Below, piece after piece: positions 1 to 9,116 of a DNA stretch of 64,000 bases. Numbering within the stretch: position 1 is the stretch's first letter; the number at the start of each line of letters is the position of its first letter. Position numbers and translations under genes: made by a program. Under the pieces are notes generated by a model, which did no database searches, was not told where the DNA came from, and saw only the letters and a list, made by a program, of their open reading frames with translations. Location: assembly GCA_015231825.1 (NCBI GenBank), contig JADGAV010000004.1, positions 208,873 through 272,872 of the forward strand, in the 5' to 3' direction. The DNA comes from SAR324 cluster bacterium (GTDB lineage Bacteria > SAR324 > NAC60-12).

Positions 1-2
1 AA

Positions 3-2279
3 GGAACGCTTTCGCTTCCAGATTACCCTGGAACCTCCTTCCGCATTTTGGGAATTGATCCCTTTGCAGAACGCCCTTTTCGCGGTTACTTGAACTCGAT
101 CCAATCGAACCCTCGGTTTCTGCCGAATTTTGTTGGAAATACTCGGGGAATTCTAATTTCTTCCGAAACAGCAGCTTTCCTGAAACTCAAGGAAAAGGAA
201 TTTCTTAAGGTTAACAATGGAGAGCAAATTGTTAGATTGCAGGTCGTCGGAATTTTGGAGCTTGCTGATTCCTTACAGAATAGAATTCTGAACAATGTTC
301 TCATTGCCGATATTGCTGCCGCTCAGGAGATCCTCGGCAAAGCGGGTTTTCTCAGCCAGATTAATTTGATGCTCCCCCAAGGCCCGGCTAGACAGAAAAT
401 GCTCAAACGCATTGAGGAAATTCTGCCATTCGGTGCAAAAGTCCAAACTACAAGCGATCGGATCAGTTCAGCAGATAAACTCACCCGATCTTTTCATCTG
501 AACTTAACCGCATTGAGTTTGCTGACATTGATTGTGGGAGTCTTTCTGATCTACAACACAATGACATTTTCCGTCGTCCAACGTCACTCCATTCTGGGAC
601 GTCTCCGCGCCCTGGGAATGCTCCGCAGCGAATTGTTTATCCTGCTGCTCAGTGAAGCATTCCTGGTCGGCAGCATCGGGACTCTCCTTGGTTTGGGAAT
701 GGGAATTTTACTGGCACAGGGATTGATCAGTCTGATCACACAAACAATCAATGACCTGTATTATACAGTGTCTGTCAATCAGATTGATATCCCTCTTCTT
801 TCTGTTTTAAAAGCGGTTTTGTTGGGGATTGTATCTTCTTTAGGGGCCGCACTGATTCCTGCCCGGGAGGCTGCCTGTATCGAACCGGGTATTGTTATCA
901 GACGCTCTTCCAGAGAAGAATCCTACCGCCATTTGCTGCCCTGGCTTAGCGCAGTGGGAATGGGCTTACTGGGATTGACGGGCTTTTTATTGTGGATTTC
1001 ATCACACGATCTGATCATTGTCTATATTGCCGTTTTTGTAATGGTGCTGGGCTTTGCATTGCTGATGCCCATTATAACTGTTCTTTTAGTCAACCTGGCA
1101 AGTCCATTGATGCAGTTTCTTTTCAAAAGTCCAGGAATACTTGCTGCACGGGGTGTCAAAACGGAGTTGAGCCGCACCAGCGTCGCCATTGCAGCATTGA
1201 TGGTGGCCATCGCCACGTCGGTGGGGGTCGGGATTATGGTGGAAAGCTTTCGTCATGCGGTCGTCCATTGGCTGACATCCTCACTCCAAGCCGATATCTA
1301 CCTCACCTCAACCGTCTTGACCTCACAACGCACCCCCACTTTCCTGGCACCGGATTTTATTGAAAAAGCTTCCGGTCTCCCTGGAGTAAAATATGTCGGT
1401 ACTCTTCGTCAAACAAATGTCCGTACCGGTGAAGAAAGCATGCGTTTGACGGCGTTCAATCTCCCTCTCCCGGAGCAGCAAATATTTCGTTTTAAATCGG
1501 TCCGAGAAGAGCGGATATGGGAAAAATTCCAAAACGAAGATATAACGCTGATTTCAGAGCCTCTCTCATACCGTCTCAATCTCGATGTGGGAGACAGCGT
1601 GCCGATCCAAACTCCTCTCGGACCCCGGCTATTTTTGGTTTTGGGAATTTTTTATGACTATGGCAGAGAAAAGGGTTATGCATCCATCAGCCAAAACAAC
1701 TATGAAAAGTACTGGCAGGACGATAGGATCCACTCCATTGCCTTGTACCTTGAACCTGGAACGCCAAAACAAGCATTGATTTCAGCATTGAAGAAGCTTC
1801 CTGAACATTCAAAAGATCTTCTGATTCGTTCCAATGAACATCTGATTGAATATTCTATCCAGGTCTTTGATCGTACTTTTGCCATAACACGTATTCTCAG
1901 ATTGCTGGTCGTCGGCGTCGCCTTTATTGGAGTATTGAGTGCTTTAATGGCCCTGGAATTGGAAAAACAACGGGAATTGGGCGTATTGCGGGTGGTCGGA
2001 TTGACGCCTCTGCAGCTTTGGGGGGTCGTGATGGGACAATGCGGTCTCATGGGGGTAGTTTCCGGCATTACTGCATTCCCCATCGGCTACCTCCTGTCCC
2101 AGATCCTGATACACGTCATCAATAAACGCTCATTTGGTTGGACATTTCAGACGATTATTCCTCCAGAAATTTGGTGGCAGGGATTCTTCCTCGGTTTGAT
2201 CGCGGCACTATTCGCGGGCATTTATCCCGCCTACAAGATGGCCCGGATTGCTCCGGCAGATGCGCTTAGGGAGGAATAA
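3..2279 (+). CDS. FtsX-type ABC transporter permease, 5' end outside window
   Basis: Inner-membrane permease of a MacB/LolC/DevC-like ABC exporter. The reading frame is open from nucleotide 3 with no start codon and reads a conserved-looking segment before the first possible TTG at 48, so the gene begins upstream of the window. Two FtsX blocks are visible: one with its first membrane segment near residue 155 (counting from the TTG) and a second near residue 625, each with the usual Gly-rich Leu-Arg-x-Leu-Gly-Met/Val turn after a helix (RLRALGMLRSE and GVLRVVGLTPLQ). Between them lies a soluble periplasmic domain. The next gene starts 6 nt later and encodes an AttH-like hydrolase; ATPase-permease-AttH is a known arrangement, so the ATPase probably lies just upstream. 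Substrate unknown. Confidence 0.87.
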   Translation, partial: GTLSLPDYPGTSFRILGIDPFAERPFRGYLNSIQSNPRFLPNFVGNTRGILISSETAAFLKLKEKEFLKVNNGEQIVRLQVVGILELADSLQNRILNNVLIADIAAAQEILGKAGFLSQINLMLPQGPARQKMLKRIEEILPFGAKVQTTSDRISSADKLTRSFHLNLTALSLLTLIVGVFLIYNTMTFSVVQRHSILGRLRALGMLRSELFILLLSEAFLVGSIGTLLGLGMGILLAQGLISLITQTINDLYYTVSVNQIDIPLLSVLKAVLLGIVSSLGAALIPAREAACIEPGIVIRRSSREESYRHLLPWLSAVGMGLLGLTGFLLWISSHDLIIVYIAVFVMVLGFALLMPIITVLLVNLASPLMQFLFKSPGILAARGVKTELSRTSVAIAALMVAIATSVGVGIMVESFRHAVVHWLTSSLQADIYLTSTVLTSQRTPTFLAPDFIEKASGLPGVKYVGTLRQTNVRTGEESMRLTAFNLPLPEQQIFRFKSVREERIWEKFQNEDITLISEPLSYRLNLDVGDSVPIQTPLGPRLFLVLGIFYDYGREKGYASISQNNYEKYWQDDRIHSIALYLEPGTPKQALISALKKLPEHSKDLLIRSNEHLIEYSIQVFDRTFAITRILRLLVVGVAFIGVLSALMALELEKQRELGVLRVVGLTPLQLWGVVMGQCGLMGVVSGITAFPIGYLLSQILIHVINKRSFGWTFQTIIPPEIWWQGFFLGLIAALFAGIYPAYKMARIAPADALREE

Positions 2280-2285
2280 TTTGAG

Positions 2286-3455
2286 ATGAAGCAGACATCA
2301 TTGCTCAAAGGAATTCTTCTCACTTCGCTACTCGCTCTTTTTGTAGCCGCAGTGTTTGCTCTTTTCCATGATGAGGATCGTTCCAAAAAACCTAGAAGAT
2401 CCCTTTCAGTATCAGAAACTTTAAGCGGTGATTCAAAAGGTTTTGCCCAGGCCCTTGTTCCCAGACCATTCAAATTTCCGGATGATCATGGAGCTCATCC
2501 AGAGTTTCGTAATGAATGGTGGTATTTTACTGGAAATCTCAAAACTCCCGAGGGGCGTCATTTTGGTTATCAATTCACCCTCTTTCGGACCTCCTTGTCT
2601 AATCAGACGATCTCTTCGCCTTCTCAATGGGCGAGTCGTCAAATCTATATGGGTCATTTGGCTGTCACCGATAGTCAGGCAAAAAAGTATTTTCATTTTG
2701 AGCGATTCAGTCGCGCTGCCATTGACCTGGCAGGAGCGCGAGCCCATCCTTTTCACGTCTGGCTGGAAAACTGGTTTGTGAGCAGTAGAGGAAATTCTTT
2801 TTTTCCACTCACAATCCAGGCTTCCGAAGGTGATCTTTCGCTGCTATTGAACCTGACTTCTGAAAAGCAAAAGGTTTTGCAGGGAATCCAGGGTCTCAGT
2901 AAAAAAGGACACCAGCCGGGCAATGCTTCCTATTACTATTCTTTCACCCGTTTGAAAAGTGAGGGTCAACTGTTTCTTGATGGAATCAAGTACGAGCTTG
3001 AGGGATTGAGCTGGATGGATCGGGAATGGAGCAGCAGTGTCCTGGAAGCACAACAATCGGGATGGGACTGGTTTGCTGTCCAGCTTTCGAATGGGTGGGA
3101 ACTGATGTATTATCAACTGCGCCTCAAAAACGGAAAAACTGACTCGACCAGCAGTGGTGTTCTGGTCTCCCCCAAAGGGCAATCATTCCGACTGGAACAT
3201 CATCAGGTTGCATTGAAAATCCTGGACACCTGGACCAGTTCCTCAACGGGAATTCGCTACCCGTCCCAATGGGAATTGAAGGTCCCTGATCGTCAGATTT
3301 CCCTCACATTGACTCCCCGCCTGGCGGAACAGGAATTTGAATCATCCTTCACCTATTGGGAAGGTGCCGTGCAGGTCCAGGGGCTGTTTCAAAACAAAGC
3401 TGTTCGAGGAGAGGCTTATGTTGAGCTGACAGGTTATACGAAGGCAGATCCCTGA
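2286..3455 (+). CDS. AttH/CrtC-like lipocalin-fold secreted hydrolase
   Basis: 389-residue protein of the AttH / hydroxyneurosporene-synthase-like family (two lipocalin-like barrels). It has an N-terminal membrane anchor or signal segment (about residues 9-29) and the family signature around residues 67-85: a His-Pro-Glu followed by Asn-Glu-Trp-Trp-Tyr and Gly-Asn-Leu, later MDREWSSS and WDWFAVQLSNG. A strong GGAGG lies about 12 nt before the ATG. It is 6 nt downstream of the FtsX permease, so the two are almost certainly one operon exporting or processing a lipid-like molecule outside the inner membrane. Carotenoid hydratase activity is not implied, because most family members next to FtsX transporters have no known substrate. 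Confidence 0.85.
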   Translation: MKQTSLLKGILLTSLLALFVAAVFALFHDEDRSKKPRRSLSVSETLSGDSKGFAQALVPRPFKFPDDHGAHPEFRNEWWYFTGNLKTPEGRHFGYQFTLFRTSLSNQTISSPSQWASRQIYMGHLAVTDSQAKKYFHFERFSRAAIDLAGARAHPFHVWLENWFVSSRGNSFFPLTIQASEGDLSLLLNLTSEKQKVLQGIQGLSKKGHQPGNASYYYSFTRLKSEGQLFLDGIKYELEGLSWMDREWSSSVLEAQQSGWDWFAVQLSNGWELMYYQLRLKNGKTDSTSSGVLVSPKGQSFRLEHHQVALKILDTWTSSSTGIRYPSQWELKVPDRQISLTLTPRLAEQEFESSFTYWEGAVQVQGLFQNKAVRGEAYVELTGYTKADP

Positions 3456-3487
3456 AAATGATAAAATTTAAAACTCCTCTATTAGCG

Positions 3488-3628
3488 TCAACTGGATTTC
3501 GCGGTTTCCAGCACCTTCTGCACCTTGTCTTCAAAATCATTGATCGAATAAGGTTTCTGAATGATCACCTGACACCCCAATTCCCGGGATTTTCCGCAGA
3601 GTTCGACTCGGATGCCAGTTTTATTCAC
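3488..3628 (-). pseudogene. Remnant of a response-regulator receiver domain (C-terminal end)
   Basis: The minus strand from about 3628 to the TGA at 3488-3490 reads about 46 codons that end with GCQVIIQKPYSINDFEDKV, followed by a short helix. This matches the last strand and helix of a CheY-like receiver: the conserved Lys-Pro with hydrophobic flanks, then the alpha-5 helix of the form VQKVLETA. An in-frame TGA lies just upstream and the phospho-acceptor half is missing. I infer the tail of a lost hybrid kinase or response regulator. No neighbouring sequence completes it. Confidence 0.5.
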
Positions 3629-3852
3629 TTTAAAGCCCCTTCATTAGTGATTTAAATTCTATGTTCGATTAAATCATACATTTTAGAAGAAACCTTTCCC
3701 CGATTAAATCAAATGGAAATCTGAATGCATCTTTCATTTGCATCAATCCAGTCCCAATTTCGATTCAACAATTATTTTGTTTGCAATAGACATAATATTG
3801 GCAAGTATTTCTTATTTCAACTATTATCCTGAAAAGATTTTTTCCTCTTTAT

Positions 3853-4779
3853 TTGCCATACGAGACCATTGACAAGCAAGTGACTAATTCTCCGATTCAG
3901 AAACCCAATCGATGGGTTGGCGTACCGTTGGTACTGACTGCCGGCGTTTTCTGGAGTACCTCCGGATTGGTTTACCGGCTGATTGAAGCAGCGACGCCAT
4001 GGCAGGTGCTGTTTTACAGATCTGCAGCTCTGAGCCTTGCCCTTTTCCTGTTGCTGAGCATTCGCTATCGCAGCAGAATGATCAGGGCTTTAATGAGTTG
4101 CGGGCAATCGGCTGTGATCGGGGGTTTATGCCTTGCTACTGCCTTCACCGGCTATCTCCTTGCATTGGAACACACCTCTGTGGCAAATGCCATGTTTATC
4201 CTGGCCGTCGCCCCTTTTTCCACAGCACTGCTCGGCTGGTTGATATTAAAGGAACGGGTTGCCAATTATACCTGGGGATGTCTGATCATTGCTGCCATTG
4301 GACTTGCTATCATGTCGGGAAAAGAACTCTCACTCGGGAGAGGCTTGGGAGAACTATTTGCTCTGCTTCCAGCTTTAGGGTTCTCAGGGTTGACAATATC
4401 CCTGCGGATTCGTCAAGGTACTGATTTACTGCTGACCATATTCATTGCCAGCAGTTTTGCCACTCTGTTCGCGGTTACAGGAATCACAATGACCGGTAGC
4501 GGGATCATCCTGGAGGCCCGTGATTTAATATTGAGCAGCGGAATGGGGCTTTTCCAGCTCGGCCTTGGATTTTTGCTATATACCGCTGGGTCCAGCCATC
4601 TTCCAGCAGTTGAATTGACCCTCCTCTCATTGACTGAAATCATTGTCGGCCCCATCCTCGTCTGGATATGGGTTGGTGAAGCCCCTACTCGATCCTCACT
4701 CATGGGAGGCGGACTTATTCTTGGCTCCATCGTGATGATGGCGCTGCTGGGATCCGTCCGTACAAAAGATAGAAATTGA
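3853..4779 (+). CDS. EamA-family (DMT superfamily) transporter
   Basis: About 308 residues forming ten predicted membrane helices in two EamA repeats. The first opens with a Gly-Val-Phe-Trp-Ser-Thr-Ser-Gly motif near residue 35; the end of the first repeat carries the usual LKERV. The second repeat ends in TEIIVGPILVWIWVGEAPTRSS. Family members export metabolites or amino acids from the cytoplasm, but the substrate cannot be read from sequence. The longest frame uses a TTG at 3853 without a clear ribosome site; a GTG at 3880 is an equally possible start and would keep all helices. It stands alone, with 120 nt before the next gene. Confidence 0.85.
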   Translation: MPYETIDKQVTNSPIQKPNRWVGVPLVLTAGVFWSTSGLVYRLIEAATPWQVLFYRSAALSLALFLLLSIRYRSRMIRALMSCGQSAVIGGLCLATAFTGYLLALEHTSVANAMFILAVAPFSTALLGWLILKERVANYTWGCLIIAAIGLAIMSGKELSLGRGLGELFALLPALGFSGLTISLRIRQGTDLLLTIFIASSFATLFAVTGITMTGSGIILEARDLILSSGMGLFQLGLGFLLYTAGSSHLPAVELTLLSLTEIIVGPILVWIWVGEAPTRSSLMGGGLILGSIVMMALLGSVRTKDRN

Positions 4780-4900
4780 AATATTCCAAATCCCCAAGAA
4801 CAAACTGAAGGCGATTCGCAGGAATTGTGTAATTTCTTGCGGCTTTTTGGAAAAAACAATAAGCTGTTGGACCATCAAACATTTTAACTGGAGAAACATT

Positions 4901-5290
4901 ATGCCATCAGAACAATACAATACAGGATTAAGAATCCGCAAAGAGGTGCTTGGAGCTGACTATGTCGAGGCTTCTTTGTCCAAAGCTGATTCTTTCAATC
5001 GGGATTTTCAGGAGATAGTCACTGAATATTGCTGGGGCGGCACCTGGGGCAGGGGAGTGTTGAGCAAAAAGCAGCGCAGCCTCAATAACTTGTGCATGCT
5101 CTCGGCTTTAAACCGGCCTCACGAATTCAAACTCCATTTCCGTGCTGCGCTAAAAAACGGTTGCAGTTTGGAAGAACTGAAAGAAACCCTGATCCAGATT
5201 GCGATCTACTGCGGTATTCCTGCGGGAGTAGAGGCTTTCCGGCTTGCCAGGGAAATTTTGGATGAAGACGGAATTGTAGTGGAGAAATGA
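4901..5290 (+). CDS. Carboxymuconolactone decarboxylase-family protein (PcaC-like)
   Basis: 129-residue protein of the PcaC branch of the AhpD-like fold: starts with a Gly-x-x-x-Arg-x-x-Val-Leu-Gly segment, then LSKKQRSLNNLCMLSALNR, and a C-terminal ELKETLIQIAIYCGIPAGVEAF helix pair. PcaC decarboxylates 4-carboxymuconolactone in protocatechuate degradation, but no other pca gene is near, so that specific reaction is not established. I chose the ATG at 4901 because GGAGA precedes it by about 7 nt; the frame stays open upstream to 4847. The next gene, a beta-hydroxyacid dehydrogenase, begins 3 nt after the stop, so they are likely co-transcribed. Confidence 0.83.
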   Translation: MPSEQYNTGLRIRKEVLGADYVEASLSKADSFNRDFQEIVTEYCWGGTWGRGVLSKKQRSLNNLCMLSALNRPHEFKLHFRAALKNGCSLEELKETLIQIAIYCGIPAGVEAFRLAREILDEDGIVVEK

Positions 5291-5293
5291 ACG

Positions 5294-6160
5294 ATGGGAC
5301 CTAAACGCGCAGGCTTTGTTGGACTGGGAAATATGGGGGCTCCCATGGCGGGCAACATCCTTTCTGCCGGCTTAGGATTGGATGTTTTTGACAAAGCGGG
5401 AACTATTGAAAAAGCCCCCGAGGGCGCTACCGCCGCCAATTCCCTTTCAGAGCTTGCAGAATGCTGTGAAACTCTTTTCCTCAGCCTCCCGGATGGACGA
5501 GCAAGCTTTGAAGTGGCCGAGCATATTGCAAGCCATAATAACCATGTTACCAACTGTATTATTGATCTTTCTACAACCGGTGTTCAAGCCTCTCAGCAGT
5601 GTTTTGAGCTGCTTTCAAAAGCGGGAATTGACTATATTGATGCCCCGGTCAGCGGTGGTAAAAGCGGCGCCACGGCAGGGACGATCACCATTATTTGGGC
5701 TGGTTCAAGGGCATTGATCGAAAGTCACCGCCCTTATTTGGAGGCGATGTCGAAAAACATTTTTCATGTCGGAAACGTTGCAGGACAAGGACAAAGTATG
5801 AAACTGCTGAACAATTTCCTTTCTGCAACAGCAATGACTGCGAGCTCTGAAGCAATTCTATACGGTTTGACGCAAGGCCTGGAAATGGATACCATGCTGA
5901 AGGTTCTGAATGTATCAACAGGGCAAAACACTGCCACCAGCGACAAATTTCCGAGACAAATTGCGACTGGAAACTATGCCGCCGGATTTCACACAACGTT
6001 GATGAGTAAGGACTTGAACCTCTATGCTGAAAGCGTTCATTCGGCAGGAACATCAAAGCAGGTAATTGACCTGTTGCAGAAAACCTGGCAGCAATTTGAC
6101 CAGGAAATGCCAGGCAGCGATTTTACCCGAATATTCCAGTTTCTTCAAAACCCGGATTGA
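5294..6160 (+). CDS. 3-hydroxyisobutyrate dehydrogenase-family NAD(P)-dependent oxidoreductase
   Basis: 288 residues, the usual length of the beta-hydroxyacid dehydrogenase family. The N-terminal Rossmann fold carries FVGLGNMGAPMAGNIL (dinucleotide binding). The substrate-binding motif is DAPVSGGKSGATAGT near residue 117, and the catalytic Lys lies in GQSMKLLNNFLSA near residue 175. These enzymes interconvert a 3-hydroxy acid and its semialdehyde (hydroxyisobutyrate, tartronate semialdehyde, glyoxylate-type substrates). Which acid is used here is unknown. It is paired at 3 nt distance with the preceding PcaC-like gene, suggesting a short catabolic operon. Confidence 0.88.
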   Translation: MGPKRAGFVGLGNMGAPMAGNILSAGLGLDVFDKAGTIEKAPEGATAANSLSELAECCETLFLSLPDGRASFEVAEHIASHNNHVTNCIIDLSTTGVQASQQCFELLSKAGIDYIDAPVSGGKSGATAGTITIIWAGSRALIESHRPYLEAMSKNIFHVGNVAGQGQSMKLLNNFLSATAMTASSEAILYGLTQGLEMDTMLKVLNVSTGQNTATSDKFPRQIATGNYAAGFHTTLMSKDLNLYAESVHSAGTSKQVIDLLQKTWQQFDQEMPGSDFTRIFQFLQNPD

Positions 6161-6259
6161 ACCCGGCTGCCCATTTTTTAAAAAGAGTAATTTGTGCATA
6201 CAACAAAAAGCTTTCTTGTTGCAGAGTCATTGCCTGACATGGCACCTCAGCGCTATCGC

Positions 6260-6661
6260 TCAGTTGATTTCTCCCGAAATTTCCTCATTTTCTGACGGGC
6301 GTCCGGAGGTTGGGCCCGCCTGATGATGCATGATTTTCCATTCACCATTTTGTTGGATAAAAAGATTTGTTGCGATCAGGTAGCCTCCCTGCAGGGATTC
6401 GTAGCAAATCACCCAGGCCAGGTCTCCATGTATCATCACCTCTTCTCCTTTACATTGGAGGCCGGAGGCAGATTCCCCCTGCAATATCAGTTTCCAGGAT
6501 TTCATGATTTCTTTTCTCTGCATCAAAGGTCCGTGTCCAGGATGGATACACGTGACCGGGACGCCTTTGGCCCACAAGCTTTCCATTGTCTGATAGTCGC
6601 CTGTGCCGAATGCCTGATAAAAATGTTCATTTGCAAATAAGACTTCCGCTATCCGATCCAT
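6260..6661 (-). CDS. SnoaL-like / DUF4440 NTF2-fold protein
   Basis: 133-residue protein with an NTF2-like alpha+beta cone: an N-terminal helix ending FYQAFGTGDYQTMESLW, then VTCIHPGHGPLMQRKEIMKSW, and a C-terminal GEWKIMHHQAGPT strand. The HPG plus HHQAGP pattern is typical of small SnoaL-like proteins annotated as ketosteroid-isomerase-like. Family members include isomerases, hydratases and ligand-binding proteins, and no function is assigned here. It is convergent with the upstream dehydrogenase and lies apart from the STAS gene, so there is no clear operon context. Confidence 0.75.
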   Translation of the reverse strand: MDRIAEVLFANEHFYQAFGTGDYQTMESLWAKGVPVTCIHPGHGPLMQRKEIMKSWKLILQGESASGLQCKGEEVMIHGDLAWVICYESLQGGYLIATNLFIQQNGEWKIMHHQAGPTSGRPSENEEISGEIN

Positions 6662-6876
6662 CTTGAGTTCTCCAATTCAGTATTAATTTTCCTTTTTTAA
6701 TTCTCTCCATAAACTGATTTTCCCTTTTGATCTTTCTCAAAAATCTGTATACCTTCGGTGTCTATTGGCTGCATCACTCGTTATCATATCCCATTGACGC
6801 GAAAAGTATGAGATGGAGAACTTTTGAACCCAGATACTGTAACACAGTGCCTACCTAAAAAATACAGAGGAACAAG

Positions 6877-7224
6877 ATGAAATTCGCTCATCGAATTGAA
6901 AACGGCATTTATGTTATCTACCCGGAGGGAAATTTAATGACCGGTTCTGTCGAAAAACTTTATGCCTATATTGGCAATTCACTCGGAAATGAGGTGATTA
7001 AAGGATTTCTAGTGAATTTAAAAGACGTGATTTACATTGACTCTACAGGGTTGGGAGCGATCGTATTTCTTTACAAAAAATATTTGAAGCACCAAATTCG
7101 TGTTTTTCTCTGCAATGCAGACGAAAATATTTGGCAGATCTTCAACGTCTCGGAACTGGACAAAATCATCAGTCTCTATGATACTGAACAACAGGCCTTG
7201 ACTGCTTTTGTTAGCACTGACTAA
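6877..7224 (+). CDS. STAS-domain anti-sigma-factor antagonist-like protein
   Basis: 115 residues, a single STAS domain of the SpoIIAA/RsbV type. The phosphorylatable Ser lies in IDSTGLGAIVFLYKKY near residue 55, the strongest diagnostic of the family. The protein would switch a partner (anti-sigma kinase or another regulator) by its phosphorylation state in the cytosol. No partner kinase or phosphatase is in the window. Upstream GAGGAACAAG gives a good ribosome site. Pantothenate kinase starts 12 nt after its stop, so the two are likely co-transcribed, an unusual pairing. Confidence 0.85.
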   Translation: MKFAHRIENGIYVIYPEGNLMTGSVEKLYAYIGNSLGNEVIKGFLVNLKDVIYIDSTGLGAIVFLYKKYLKHQIRVFLCNADENIWQIFNVSELDKIISLYDTEQQALTAFVSTD

Positions 7225-7236
7225 CGAGGAACCATC

Positions 7237-8223
7237 ATGGCAGATTCCAGCGAAATTTCTGAGAGTTATTCTTCTTACATTGATTTTTCTCGTGGAGAAT
7301 GGGGAAAACTGCGCGCAACGACGCCAATGATGCTCTCCGAAGAGGATTTGACCCGATTGCGTGGAATCAACGAAGATATTTCTCTTGACGAAGTCGCGGA
7401 TATTTATCTTCCTCTTTCAAGGCTCCTTAATTTTCATGTAGCGGCCACACAAGGTCTTTTTCAGGTTATGAACAAATTTTTGGAAAAGCCTCTCACCAAA
7501 GTTCCTTATGTGATTGGGATCGCGGGGAGCGTGGCAGTGGGAAAGAGCACAACTGCCCGTGTTCTCCAGGCATTGCTGGCACTATGGCCAAATCATCCTC
7601 GAGTGGATCGGATCACCACGGATGGATTTCTCTATCCCAACTATATCCTGGAACAACGGGGAATCATGCATCGCAAGGGTTTTCCTGAAAGTTATGATCT
7701 CCCCCGTTTGGTTCGATTTGTTGCAGATCTCAAAGCAGGACACGACCGAATCAAGGCCCCGCTTTATTCCCACCTGAAGCATGATATTGTTTTTGATGAT
7801 GACCAACGGGTTGAACAACCGGACATTGTCATAATTGAGGGACTGAACGTCCTTCAAAGCGGAACAGATTATCGTGAAAAAATTCCACGGGTCTTTGTTT
7901 CAGATTTTTTTGACTTTTCTATTTATGTGGATGCGAGCGAAAAGGATCTTGAACAATGGTATGTCGAACGGTTTTTAAAATTTTGTAAAACAACGTTCCT
8001 AGAAAAGGATTCCTATTTTCACCGGTACGCAAAATTATCGGTTCCGGAAGCCGTTGAAGTGGCAAAAGATATTTGGAAAAACATCAATGGTGTCAATCTG
8101 AAAGAGAACATCAAGCCCACCAGAGAACGAGCCCATCTCATCATCGAAAAAAATCGCGACCACACCACTCACAGAGTGAGAATGCGTAAAATTCATCTGA
8201 CCGGAAAAACCTCAACAATGTGA
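7237..8223 (+). CDS. coaA: Type I pantothenate kinase
   Basis: 328 residues, close to the E. coli CoaA length. It phosphorylates pantothenate, the first and regulated step of coenzyme A synthesis. The Walker A loop is [20 protein letters not shown] near residue 94. Other CoaA hallmarks are [33 protein letters not shown], and the C-terminal [18 protein letters not shown] precedes the ATG. It follows the STAS gene by 12 nt and converges with the haloacid-dehalogenase-like gene. Confidence 0.96.
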   Translation: MADSSEISESYSSYIDFSRGEWGKLRATTPMMLSEEDLTRLRGINEDISLDEVADIYLPLSRLLNFHVAATQGLFQVMNKFLEKPLTKVPYVIGIAGSVAVGKSTTARVLQALLALWPNHPRVDRITTDGFLYPNYILEQRGIMHRKGFPESYDLPRLVRFVADLKAGHDRIKAPLYSHLKHDIVFDDDQRVEQPDIVIIEGLNVLQSGTDYREKIPRVFVSDFFDFSIYVDASEKDLEQWYVERFLKFCKTTFLEKDSYFHRYAKLSVPEAVEVAKDIWKNINGVNLKENIKPTRERAHLIIEKNRDHTTHRVRMRKIHLTGKTSTM

Positions 8224-8238
8224 AGTTTTCCCCTCTCC

Positions 8239-8925
8239 CTACAGATCCAGCAATTCCGGTAGTTCCGCCAGAGATTTCAATTCCGCATCGGCTCCTGCCG
8301 GCAGCCTTTCCTTTCGCTGTCCAAATCGATTGATCCAGGCCACTTGAAAACCAAAATTTGCAGAACCGGCGACATCAAAGGCATTCGATGACTGGAAGCT
8401 GATTTGATTGGCTTGTATTCCCAGTCCTCTTGTTGCAAGTTGGTAGACCTGCGGAGAAGGTTTATAAATCTTTATTGACTCAACAGAGAATATCTGATCA
8501 ATCAAATCACCGATTCCCGCGTGCTCGACTGCCGCTTCCAGCATCATTGGAGAACCATTCGACAAAATTACGTTTTTTGCCCCGCCCTGTTTCAGAAGAC
8601 TCAAAGTATCTTTAACTTCAGGATAACATTCTAATTGCAGGTAGGCATCCATTAAGTCTGACACCAATTGTGGATCATCCACGTCATTTGTATCAAAAGC
8701 ATAGTCCAGTGCCTCCCGGGTCACCTGCCAAAAATCCGCATGATTTTCCATCAAACTTCTTAACCAGGTGTATTCCAACTGCTTCATGCGCCAGATATTT
8801 GAAACAGCGTCTGCTTTTTCTCCGAGGCGGTCCTTATGCTTCCCCACCGCCGAGTGGACGTCAAAAAGTGTTCCGTAAGCGTCATAGACACAGGCTTTGA
8901 TTCCCTGAAATTTTACTGCTTTCAT
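8239..8925 (-). CDS. Haloacid dehalogenase, type II-like
   Basis: 228 residues of the HAD superfamily, L-2-haloacid dehalogenase subgroup. Motif I is VYDAYGTLFDVHSAV with the nucleophilic Asp near residue 13; the cap region contains QLEYTWLRSLM and FWQVTREALDYA; motif II is ILSNGSPMML; motif III/IV region is KIYKPSPQVYQLA and FQSSNAFDVAGSANFGFQVAWINR. Known members hydrolyse 2-halo acids with inversion; physiological substrates in non-contaminated habitats are often unclear. GGAGC lies before the ATG. It is monocistronic as far as can be seen. Confidence 0.88.
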   Translation of the reverse strand: MKAVKFQGIKACVYDAYGTLFDVHSAVGKHKDRLGEKADAVSNIWRMKQLEYTWLRSLMENHADFWQVTREALDYAFDTNDVDDPQLVSDLMDAYLQLECYPEVKDTLSLLKQGGAKNVILSNGSPMMLEAAVEHAGIGDLIDQIFSVESIKIYKPSPQVYQLATRGLGIQANQISFQSSNAFDVAGSANFGFQVAWINRFGQRKERLPAGADAELKSLAELPELLDL

Positions 8926-9116
8926 AAGATTGCTCCACTAGGATTGGTTTGAAATGACAATTTATATTAAATCCATAAAATTTGAATAAATTTGGACCGA
9001 TCTTTTTCAAAATATTCACAATGTTCGATGTTAGAAGTCACCAGTAAGAAGGCAAGAAAACCTTGTTTTTCATTCAGATATAATTTTCATTCCTTTCCAC
9101 TATTCAGCAAAGGAAA

